This document shows, piece by piece, positions 21,701 through 34,200 of a stretch of 64,000 nt of DNA. Made by a program: the position numbers and the translations under genes. Every line of letters starts with the position of its first letter. Position 1 is the first letter of the stretch. The notes under the pieces were generated by a model that was not told the DNA's origin, made no database searches, and saw nothing but the letters and a program-made list of their open reading frames with translations. Source of the DNA: Symsagittifera roscoffensis (lineage: Eukaryota > Xenacoelomorpha > Acoela > Convolutidae); contig NC_087065.1 of the NCBI RefSeq assembly GCF_963678635.1, forward strand, positions 56,510,397 through 56,574,396, written 5' to 3'.

Positions 21701-24700
21701 GGACTGGGTTGTGCGGTAAATAATATTAAAGCCCTTCAAGTCGTGATTCGAACATAAAAAATTCCCAGTATGGAGAAAAAACCGGCTTGAAATTTTGGTT
21801 TTTTGTCTAAACTCAAACGAATAAAATGTTGATAACCTGTTAAACTGATTAGGCTGAAAAAAAAATTAATTTTTCCAAACTAAAACTTATTCAAAAGCTA
21901 CATTTGGCACTTCTCTGACAGGAAAAATTTTTTAAAGTGCAAAAAAATGGAACAAATTTGAATTTTTTTTAGTTTTCTTTTTTTGTTTGTTTTTCTCTAA
22001 TCTAGCTGTTAACTCAAATCAGCAAAAAGCGAGCACAAATTGTACCTCTATCAGTTGGGTCCTTCTGAGTGGCCCCCGTTTCTGACCGTTGACCGAGACT
22101 GGTCCCCCTTTGAGAAGCTCCTTTTTCTGGAAATCAACATTTAAACCATTACAAGTGCTGCAGTAGTATAATTATGTCTTTTTGAGACGTATCATATATT
22201 GAGTTACCCATGTTGAAGTATTTAGCTTTTTTATTGAGGAGCGAGAAAAATAATAATATTTTTCTGAGTTTAAGATGGGAATTCTTTCGTTAAGAGAAAA
22301 AACTATGCGCGCTTCAATCGGTCGTCTATTCCTACCTAACTATGGTTACTTTTGAACAGAAGTATGCGAAAAAATCAACCCGGGTGTTGTAGGCTACTAA
22401 TTTCACCGAATTGAGAGAAAAAAATTCAGATTACTTGCGGTAAGCAAAAGTGTTACGTGAAGATATTTGTTCACAAGATTTCGTTCGTCAGAAAATGTTA
22501 TACGTGTTTCACCTTGCTTCATGCTACATTCAGGATCAAAAAACAATACAGAGCATCTGAAGTAGAGCTAATGCAACTGCTTGAGACGACCAATCTTAGT
22601 AGTCGAATCTGGCCGTCACCTGTTGGTTTGCAAACAAAGTTTTCTGCTTTTTCGGATTATCGGCCGTCTGTTTTTTTTTAGTCGGCTTAGTTCCTGTAGC
22701 ACGGAATCTTTTTGAATTTTCAGCTTATCTAAATTTCTAAATAACATGTCTAAAGCCTCAATGGTGAAAGTACTTGAGTTACATGATTTTTTGCGGAGTT
22801 ATGGTTTTCTTTTTTTTTTGAAAAGTTTTTCCTTCAATATTTTAAAACAAATAAATAAAAGTATTGGACTGTTTTAAATTTTTTGCTCCTGGGAATAATG
22901 TGCACGAAAGTATTACGAATGTGATTATCATGTTTGAGAATAGCAAGCGTTATTAAATCAATTTATAAACAACTTAACCAACAGTATCACTGAATCATTT
23001 TATCGAATATGCATTTTGGTCAAACAACAGACTTTTTGAGCATGACTGCACTTGAAATACACGTTCGATTCTTTTTTTTGGTATTTTTTGCAACTACCAA
23101 CTCAGGTCGGTATAAATTTTGTTTTTAGTTGGCTTAAAAGTGTTCGGTTTCATTACTGCTTCGTAAGTTTGTTTCGTTGCAGATTTATTTTTCAATTGCC
23201 TTATTTGATTTTTATAAAGGTGAACTTTATCCGGAAAAATTGAGAAAATTATATGAAAATTTTGGTATATCTAGCTTTATTACGAGGACAAAATATGTTT
23301 TTTTTTGTGAATTGTGAGCGGATTCCGCAATAAGGACGCTCTCTTTGTTCTTTCGTTTTCTTTGATCGCTCCGACAAAATTTTATTATGTTTGAAGATTT
23401 GTCTGTAGAATCCAGGAACAAACAGGCTCAAAATTATGTGCCTGTCCAGTGCACAGTTTTGACTGGTAATGTTTTCTTGATACTTTTGGAAAAAAATTCG
23501 ACTTAGCGGCGTTCGTCTGATTTTCTGTCTGCAAATTTGTCATGCTATGTTTGTGGTGGGGGTTGATAAATTAGACGATAAGCAAATTAGACGGAGGTAC
23601 TTAAAAGGAAATTAGACGGTTTTGCAAAACTGCAATTGTGAGAAAATGGACGAAAATGAAAGAAATTAACTTTGGTTGCACACAAATTGCGTTAGAAAAA
23701 GAAAATCGTTTGTAGACAACAGTTCAATTTCGGTGGCCAAAAACTTTACAAGTCAATCATGCATAATTTATTCAATTCAAAACTCTCCTGTAATATTCAG
23801 ATTTGACATTTTATGTTCATTTAAACTAATTGTTTTTATAGGTATTGACATTTTATGTTCTTTTTGTATTTGTGAAACTTGACTCTTAAGAAAAATTTTT
23901 GTTGGCCCTTTCCCTTTCGTCTAAAATGCCAGATCTGTAAAAAATAAATTCCGTCTAATTTCGTTTTTGTAGCATCCGTCTAATTTGCTTATCGTTTAAT
24001 TTCCTAGGCCCCGTTTGTGGTGTATCGCAAGTAATGCGAAGGTCTGCTTCACCTCTGTTTTGATACTTTACCGCGGGAATAATATTTTACAAGACCATAT
24101 CTTCCATACATGAAAGGCAAATTACAATAATAATGATAATAAATAAATGTGGTTTCTGCAATTCGCAGAGGATCTATGAAAGGCTATCTAGCCTGTCTAG
24201 TCAGTTTCTCTTATTTCCCCAAACTGCCGACAGTTATTTTGTTGAGCGAACTCAAGGCCGTTTTTTGCGTCTAGAGAGCTTTCACTGGTACCACTATTGC
24301 AGCCTTAATCGGTCAGGCTGTGGTAGACCTGAAGCTAGAGGTCAAGTGAGAGCTCGTCCTCGCACACTATAATTGCCATGGCAGGGGATCGATTACACGA
24401 TCTGACGATCTCAAAGTGAACGCTTTACCACTAATTCTAAGAACGTATCTACTAATGAGTATGAGAAAAATCTACTTGCCCTCTCTAGCAGTCGAGGTTG
24501 TTGGCATGGTGCTGTCCTTGTTCTGTTGAGTGCCTCCCTGGGGAGGGGGCTCGTCGTACTCAGTGTAGTCGTCCATTGGGGTCACTCCCCCATGTCTACT
24601 CTCCCCGCCTTCACTCTCCCCCCTCGTACTCCCTCCCCCGCCCGTACTCACAACCCCCTGAGATTTCACAGCTGTATCCCCGCTCAAATCTAGACAAAAA

Positions 24701-27700
24701 ACCTAAACATTTTTTTAGCCTTTCGGCATAAAATTAGCCAACAGACAACTAAGGGCCACCCCCCCCCCCCCACTCTCAGGGTTCCGACCACCTGCCGATC
24801 GAAAGGGTCCCCCCTTTGTACTATTCTGACGGACCCTAAAATTTTTCTAAAGGTGCCTTTGGCGCCAATATATACTAACTTTGAGACGGGAGTGCGCGCC
24901 TAAAAACGCAATTTTTTTGGCCTTTTTTCATAAATTTGCCTGCGGCGCAGAAAATTAGGCCGAGACAGGGTCTTTTTAGTGCTCTGGGAGAGCTCGGAAA
25001 ATCAATTTGGTCGACACAAAAAAGGTCAACAAAATTTTCGAACATTTCTCTAAAAATCCGCTCCCCTCGTGGAAATCCTATATCTGCCCCTGACTAGGGA
25101 CCAGCTAAAGATGGAGGTACTTGTTTGATATTTTTAGAATATATGTCATACGGGATAAAATGCCTTGTTTTCAAATATTGGACTTAACGCAAAATGTTAG
25201 TATTTTTTCTACCAAAACACGGGTTTAACCGCTTTTATTGGGGAGATTCCGGTGATATATTACAATAGGTGGCAGATTCAAGTTAAATAGCTGGATCGCT
25301 CTTTGTTATACTTCGAACCGTATTTGTAACTCAATTCAAAGTCAAATTTTTGGCTAAAGAAGTGTAAAATTTGTTTTCTCAACAACATTCCGTCTGGAAG
25401 AGTAATTTATGTATAAAAATTATTTTAGTAGCCTTTACAAGTGATTGAAAATGAAGCTCTATATCATGCATAAGAGTTCTCAATTTTAATACATGCACTA
25501 CTCAAATAATTCTTAAAATTACTACTTATTGTAATATATCACCGCGATTCCTTCTATCTGCTGTTTCATTTGAACTCAACGTCAGATTTGACTGGGTAGT
25601 TTTCCATAAAAATGGAAAGTTTTCAAGCAAAAATGGTAAAAATTTCAAAAAAATGGACTTTTAGTAAAACAATACCGGCTCCTCTACGAAGAAAATGATA
25701 TCAATTATTCAACATGTTTTGCAACATTTTTTTTTCAATTGAAACCTCAGAATTGGCGGGACAGTTTTTAAGAACAAAAAATTTTTCCAAAACGACCAAA
25801 GTTTCTAAACTTACACTTTTTGTACAAAAATTAGAGCGTAGTTGCTTCTGCAGGGACAAATACCACAATTTTTACTTCCGATTGAATCCTTAGTTTCAGA
25901 TTTGTCTTAATCGCTTTTGAGAAAAACCAGAAAATTTTTGTAAAATTGTTCAAATTTCATGAAATTAGTTTGACCCTTAATCATCACAGTTTTTCTGCAA
26001 AAATTAGGCAGCAACATATAAGAAAGATTCCCGAAACTTGTTTTTTATTGACTTTTCAATCTCATTGGCAGCCTAATTTGAGGAAAAAAATTGAAAAGTT
26101 TAAAAACATTGCAATTGCCGTAATAATTTTAGCAAATGGACTTTTACCGAGAACAACGAATTTCTTACAAAAATTTTAAAAGGAAAGTAAACAAATTTTC
26201 GGTAAACGGTCAAAATTTCAACCATTTGACTTTTCCGAGAGTTATTAAGTTTTTTTTTTCTACAGGAGTAAGGGCATAGCAAATCATGCAGAGAAAATAT
26301 GCCCAGACGAATTCTTGATAGATCCTTTAATGAAACGTTTGGCGTGGTAATTTTCGAGAAAGTTCAAACAGTTTCCAAAAAAGGATAAAAGTGTCAAAAG
26401 TTTGACTTTCCCAAAAGCCATGAGTTTTTCGACAAAACTTAGGGCTTAGCCGCCGAAATCGGGAGGAATCTCTAAACAGTTTTTAATTTGACTTTTAATC
26501 CCATATTTAGTTTTATAGGTTTCGAAAAAAAGTCAAAAGTTTTTGCAAAAATTGTTTAGAAGTCAAAAAGTTGCTTTTTTTGAGGCCGTAACATTCTTTC
26601 ATGCATCATTGGTCGTAACATTACCGTAACATCATTGGCTGAGCTTTTTGCGTAAAAAGTTTTTCCAAAGCTTCGAAATAAGTGTTTTGGAACTAAAAAC
26701 AAACTAAAAGAACAAAGTTTGTCGCCTTGAAACTCTTCAAGTTTTCAGAGTTTTTTAAAGTAATTGCCAGGGTTTAATTTTGAAAAAAGATACAGTAATT
26801 TGAGTAAATTACCGCAATTGTTGAAGATCGTTAAAAGCTTCTTACTTAGGAAATGAATTTGAAAATAGCTTTAAAAGTTGAAAGTTCCAACTACCGATAC
26901 TTCGTTTTCATTGTAAACAAATTTGAATTCATTTTCGAAAAAAAAACAAAAGAGTTTTAAAAGATGGAAAAAATCCAAAGATATTGTTTTAGAAGTAAGT
27001 CCGTATTTAATGACGCACTTGAGGCACACAAGCGAAAAATTTTAACGATAAGTAGGCCTCAACTGCTTGTTTGTAGGTGCTTCTGAAGATTTCGATTAAT
27101 CATTTATTTCAATGAAATTCCCAGTCTACAGAACCATTTTTAAACATATATTTGTTAAAACTAGATCTCTGAATTTTTGGTTATTGTTTTTAGTTGTAAA
27201 AAACATAAGCAAAAATGGGCTAGGTATTAAGTTTTGCATTTTAGTTACGCAACGAATAGGCGTCAGTTTGGTATATGATATAGAATTCAAGAGATGCTGT
27301 AATTTATTAAAACTTTTCCTTGAAAAAAAATGTGCTAAGAAAACCTAGAAAATCTGGATACAAAAAAAACAAATTCGCTTCAAAGCTCTTAGAGCTTCAA
27401 TAGTTGTTCATAATTGTATACTGTAGCCATGTTACACTTATTCTTAACAAAATAATCATTTTTTTGTCTAAGTTACTGACTTTTTTCTATTCACAATCTG
27501 ATCACACCTCAAAATGATAAAAAATTCTCTTCAATTGTAAAATGTAATTGTGACTGAGATTACTCTCAATCAATCCGTTATTTATTTCTAAACTTATTAT
27601 TTGATCAATTCTGAATAAATTTTTTCCGTTTTTTTGTAGCTCATGCTCAAAGTACATGCTCAAAATTTTAAAAGGCGGCAGATTGACTTTTGCTTTTTTC

Positions 27701-28078
27701 ATATACACTTTCAAAACGAAAAACGAATGTTTTCTAAGACGCTAACGCGGAATGATTTCTTTTTTAGCGAAATCACTTGTCCTTATTCAATGAATCCGGA
27801 TGAAGTGCTTTGAATATTAAAGCGAAATGCTGGTGCAAATCAAATCAATTGCCCAAACTTAATGAAAACTTGATTTGCATTAAGAAACTGAAAAAAAATT
27901 GAAGTATGTGGCTTCCTATGAAAGAAGGGATTGGATTGACTTAGAACGAAGGCATTTGACGTTAAAATCAATTGCGTAGGTTTCAATCAGTGTTTGTACT
28001 GTCTAATGAACCGGCTTTATCTTTTTGGCTCATTTTTCAGTTTACGAACGGTTTAAGTCAAGAAAATTTATTTTCAAT

Positions 28079-28149
<71 letters not shown>

Positions 28150-28164
28150 ATTTATGATAAATAT

Positions 28165-28213
<49 letters not shown>

Positions 28214-31200
28214 TTTATTTGACTTCTCATATATATTGATATATATCATTTATATATCATTATATATCATCTTTGCATTTGCGCCCACTTTATTTGAATT
28301 ATATAAAAGAGTACATTTTGCTTCCATTTATCATTTGAATTTGAAATTTAAAAAAGTCAAAATATCAAATGTTTGTTTTCTTGAAAAAAAAAACGAGTCA
28401 AAACTCACGACCCAAATAAGGCTTAATATTCTTGAGCTGTTATAAAACGTTGGTCAATTCAGTCAATTCGTTTTTTTTTGCATTGGTAGAAATTGTAAAG
28501 ACCTATGAGTGTCACTGACGACGAATTGCTTTAACATTGGCAGTCCAGAGGATTTTTGTAGTCATCTAAAACTTTCGAAAGCCAAACAAGATTTTTCAGT
28601 ACATGTGTACTCTGCTAATTTTGAATGTTTACTGATTGAGTTTAATTTTATTTTTTTTCACCTTTTTATTTTGAATTTTTTTTTCATTTCTCATCAAATT
28701 TCATAAAGCAATTTCTGACAGGAGTAAGGTGCTCGTTTGCTGATTTTTATATCTATTTTTTTAAATTACTGGCGTAGTCAAATGTTTATAAAGTCACAAA
28801 ATGTTTACAAAAACGAGCACCCACCTCCTCCTGTCAGCCGGCGGAAGGAGTCCAGCTCCCTCTTAGAAGGACCCCTCTCCCGAGGTCTCCCAGATGTACC
28901 ACTGGACTCAACCGACTCCTTCACTTCTGAAAATTTTGAGGAATACTGAATTTGGAATTAGAAATTTTGTCTCAGTTTAACTTATAAAGAGGTAGCTAAC
29001 AGTTTCTAAAGCATAGCCAAATAGACAATTTGTAATTGATCGTGAACTGAATAACTTTAACAAATTTCAAAAACATGGCTCTCAAGTTTTTAGAATGCAT
29101 TGCAAAAAAAACCGAGTAGTCTTAATTAAAACAATTCGTTTTCATCTCAATTCGTTTTCATTATCCCCTTATATAAATTCATCTCAATAGCAGACATCAA
29201 CTGTTCCTCGAGAGAACATCATAAAGACAGTTAAGCCAGTAGATTGATGCTTTTAAAGTAAGAACAGTTTCTGTGCATTCCAGACACTGCTCACAATTTG
29301 GTGAATACTATCGCCTCACTTGAATGATGGGCTTTAGCAATCGAGGAAGCCCTCGTTCCAAGAGGAACGTATTGTAAAAAAAAGTTAATAAATCATCAGA
29401 ACTCTGTAAATCTGAACGCAACCGAGTAGTCAGTTTTGAAATTTCAAAAGAATTTTTGTTTGTCCAAATTTTCTACAATTTGGATCTTCTGCCCTGAGAT
29501 TATCCTTGTAACCAATTATACAGTGCTGATTTAAATTATCCTGTCAAATCATAAGAAATGAAATTTAAAATGCGTTTTTCTCAATATAAGTTAACTTCAG
29601 ACAAAAAATGATGAAAACAAAAGTGACTTACAGTTTTACAGTGCTTACAGTGCAATTTGTTTTGCAAAATTTGGGCTGAAAATTTCTTCCAAGAACTGAT
29701 AATTTTTCATTTTATTCAGTCAACCAAAAATTATGCCAACCCAATTTGAGAAACGCGGATTTTAAATTTCAAGTTTTATTCGCTTTGTCCAGATAAATCA
29801 AATCATCACTGTAGTAAAACTGACCCTGTTTGGCTTGTGAAGATGGCCTGTTAGCCTCCTGAAGTGCAGCCACTCCATCTTCGGCACCTTCGATATCTTC
29901 ATCTGAAATTGAATGCAGTTATGAATGTTAATGTTATGAGTTGTTATCCAACGCTCAGACTAGCTTTTTAAACCAAGCCGTTTATCAAGTCCTTCAAAAG
30001 CTGCCGATTTTTTGTTACCGATTTTTGATGAATTACCGATTTTTTTGTACTTGAGAAGTGCAAATTTGCCTCTATGTCAAAAGATAGCCAACAGACAGTT
30101 GGAAAAGTTTCAATGAATGCATGGAAATATAAAATTAAACTGCTCGCAGGAATACCTTTGTTTTGTCGAGCCTGAGTTTCTGTGGCTGACTCCGCTTTGG
30201 GTTCCTCCGAAATACTGTCCTTCACTTTCGAACCTGTTCCTAAAAATAATTGTTTCGACCATTGAAAATGGAGAACTTTGGGTTCGGGTGTGTTTTAGTT
30301 TTTTTTTCTTTTCCACGCCAAATCAAATACCACACTAATAATTATCGTACTGGGTTAAGTGGTATATCAAGTTAAAACCCTTTCAGTCGTGATTCGAACC
30401 ACATAAAAAAGTTCCAGTTTCGAGAAAACTGTTTTAATATTTTTTTTTGTTTTTTACACTATTTTGAGCAAGTAAAGCGATCAAGTAACGATCATTATGT
30501 GAATATGTACTCTAATGGAAGTTTTTAGGCTGAAAAACATTTAATTTTATTGTAAAAAGCTAGTTTTGGATGTTTCGCTTAGTGTTTTCATGTCAATAAA
30601 GGTTTTCAAAAAGAAAATTGAATTTTTCTGCACAACATTGCAGAAAGTTTTTAAATTTTTTTACTTATTTTTTTCTTTTTCGCTTATCATTCATTTTTGC
30701 AGACAAATTTTGCAATTTATGATCTACAGCACTCTTTTTGTACGCGTTTTTGTAGTTCTCGAACCACACCGCCTACTAAAAAGACATTAATATCAAGATA
30801 AATGAAAAAAAAATTAATATCGGAACTTTCTGTGCTACTTGCACAGCAACAGACTATCCTTGCTTGACATGTTTTCCTGTAATTTTTTCATCAATATTTC
30901 CTGTTTGAAATATTTTTCGTTCTAACTCTCTAGACTTAATTTAATTTGTAAAGCAAAACTAATATTATTGACGCAGTTTTAAAGAGAACAACTGTCAATT
31001 TATCTCAAACACAGCATCACATCGTATGGTATTTCTAAAAAAAGATCTGGCTCCTTTTAGAACACATTCTCATAATCGAGTCATTGAGGGAGACCAGAGA
31101 AGAAATTAAAACTCCCGAGTGAACCAAAAAGGCTAGTCTTACAATTTCATATATAGGAAAAGCTAATCGCACACTTTTCATGCAACTCCATAAATACAAA

Positions 31201-34200
31201 AAGTTGCATGGAAGGTTTATGATTAGTGAATTTTGTGAATTTGGAAATTTTATTACAAGCATTTTATCAGAAATCAAAAAATTTGTTGAATACCTTGGTT
31301 TACTCAGAAGTAGAGTCACTAAAAATTTGATCTTCTTCATTGAAAACGACCTGAATTGTTTCAGAGTTGTTTTACATATGCGATATAATGGAGGTAACAA
31401 AATTCTATATATTGGGAAAAGTTTTCTATTTTTTGAATAATCAGGCAATGATCAAGGCATATACTAAGTTGCAATACAAAAGGAATAGGCGTGTTAAGCG
31501 TTATGGAAAAATTTATGTAGAGAAACGGAACAAGATTCAACTTTTGTGTATCCAGGACTACTGGCAAAAAATTATTTTAGAAAAAAAACTTTTGATTAAT
31601 CTAGGAATGATCGAGGCATGTATAAACATGCCATACAAAAGGAATTGGCGTGTTAAGCGTTAATACTCAAGCACAGCTTGTGTTATAGCATGCTGTGCTT
31701 GAGTATTAACTCTCTTTTTTTCAACCTAAATCGCAAATATTGTTGCGACAAATTGTGTCCATTTTGAAGTGTGCATTTTGATCAATAATTATCTTCTAGG
31801 TATCATGGATCTTTAGCGTAGGGAAGGAGACCCGCAACAAAATAAGAGAGTTCGAACGTGGACACGGCCGGAAGTTTTCAATGACCTTTTTCGTATACTA
31901 GCTAAAATGCGTCGGCTCTATAAATTGAGGCATGTTAGTTGGTGACTTCTTTTTTTCAAATTGGCTGGTACTGCTAATGCGTCATAATTGGCGTGTGACA
32001 CTTGAAACATTTTGTCGACTCAAATTTATACTCAATCAGTTTTTCCCAGTAGCGTTATCGGTCATATTTAAGCTTGTATATGCGAAGTGCAACTTCGCTT
32101 CTGTGTTGAAAAAAATATCTAGAGAAACGGAACAAAATTCAACTTTTGTGTATCCAGGACTACTCGCATTTTGCATGCATAAGTTTTTTTTGATAAATGT
32201 TTGTTTGAGTGCAAAAATATGTGCTGGGGGCATTTTCAAAAAAATTTTGTCGCCATCAAAAAAATGCTAGTCATACAACTTCCATATAAAAAAAATTATG
32301 ACGATGCAATGGCTTTTCTGCCGAAATAAGAAAAGAAGTTAGCAAAATCTATAAAATTTGTATGAGTATTTTTATAGACTTAAGGTCATGGAATTGTATG
32401 AGTAGCATTTTCGGTCTATGGAGTTCACCCAGGGCTTAAATAAAATACGAACCTCGCAAGGCAACATTTCATGCAAAGCGACAGGTGACCGAAAGCGACA
32501 AATAGAAGATTTTGAAAAAAGAACTCGATAAAATTCATTTAATTCAGGACTATTAGCACAATAGCTCCTTGATACAGTTCATACTGAATGCTTCAATCGC
32601 TGAGACAGGAGGGTTAGGAAATTTGTCAGATGTCAGATTTTCTCACTATATAACCGAGTCGTCGCTTTCGGTTAACTGTAGTTTTTGACGATGTTTACCC
32701 TAATCCCCCCCCCCCCCACTTATGCCCCCATACCTGTTGCCCCAGTGGCAGTCGTACCCCCTGACTGGAGTGTGGACCCTGTCTGTCTCCTGCTGGGATC
32801 TGTGGCTGTGGCCGTGCCTGCTGATCCTCCGTTCTGGGTGTCCTTGTAGGTCATGTAACTGTCCATCGGAGTGACGGCTCCGCCTCTGCCTTCTTCGCCT
32901 CCCTCCAAATTCTCCTCTGTAAACAAATTTCGTATCAGTTAGCAATTTAGTTTTCAAAGCAGTACGATCCATTTTTGCTGGACTGAAATTAACCTTACTT
33001 CTATAATTATCCATAAAGTTCAATTCCGAATCATCTCTAGCTACTTTTCAGTTTATTTGTCCCATACAGGGGCGGATCTAGTATTTTCTCGAGGGGGGGG
33101 GGCGGATTTTCAAAAAAATTCGAAAGTTTTGACGACCTTTTTTTTTTATTAGGTCGACCAAATAGATTTTTTGAGCTCTCCCTAAGCAATGTTTTGCCCC
33201 TATTTTGGCTAAATTTTCTGCGCGGCAGGCAAATTTTTGAAAAAACAGTCAAAAAAGCCGCTTTTGGGATTTTTTTGAAAAAAGCCGCTTTCGCGTTTTT
33301 TTTTTGGCGCGCGCTCATCAAAGTTAGTATATATTGGCGCCGAGGGCGCCTTTAGAAAAATTTCAGGGTCTGTCGGCCAAAAATGGATTTCTGAAAAAGT
33401 ATCAAAGGGGGGACCCTTTGGGTCGGCAGGGGGTCGAATCCCTAAGAAGGGGAGGGTGCGTCCCCCCCCCCCCCACCGCCCCATCCCCCCCTAAATCCGC
33501 CCCTGGTCCTATAGCTACGTTTTTTTTTCAAAATAATTAAAATATTTTTCTATCTATTTTCACTGGTAAAAATAGATTTTTGGAATTTTTAAAAATAGAA
33601 TCGAGTGCCTTTTTTCTTCTCTTGGTCACTGCTGCTGCTAGACTCCCCCTCTTTTTTCTCCCCCCTAGCTGGGTACACTTGAACCACCCTTTGACCTCTT
33701 CCCACCCTCAAACCACGCCCTCCCTTCATCAGCGCCGGCAACTCTTTTCCAACTCGGCCAGTGCCGCCTTTTTTGGAAGAACCGGCAGCAGGCTTCGCGA
33801 AGCTAGTTTGCCGTTTTTTCTTGATGCTGACGTCGCCCTGCTCGTTTCCAGCAATTGTTCGGTCACTGGCACTATTGTTGATGTTATTTCGACTGTTCGT
33901 GGCGCCTTTCAACGTCTCGTAACCCAAGTAATTCTCGGCATTTATCTCCGGAAGTCGAGTTCTCTCATTCACTGATACTGCTTCTAAAAATAGCCAAATC
34001 GTTCAAAAAGATTTCATCAAACAAACAGCGAACAGACAGTTGGGAAAGTGTCAATGAACTCAAGGATAGTTTAAGTGTTAATTGGCATAGTACATGCTTT
34101 AAAAAAATGTTTGGTCACGGTTCGACCACCAAGAGAAAATTTTTGGTGGGATAAAAAATACATACAGTATCAATTTACAGACGGTGTCAATTATACCTAT

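Noticed and set aside
24360-24436. Functional tRNA gene on the - strand
   Set aside because: Box A and box B order is present, but acceptor and T stems do not pair well and a related decayed copy exists at 37940; read as a SINE head.
27972-28230. Frames rich in HTHTHT and YIYIYI
   Set aside because: Translations of the (AC)n(AT)n microsatellite.
33589-33629. Stop at 33589 as the end of a separate gene
   Set aside because: The frame runs to TAA, but an in-phase donor and the perfect phase match to exon 4 favour an internal exon; kept as an uncertainty in the exon 3 entry.
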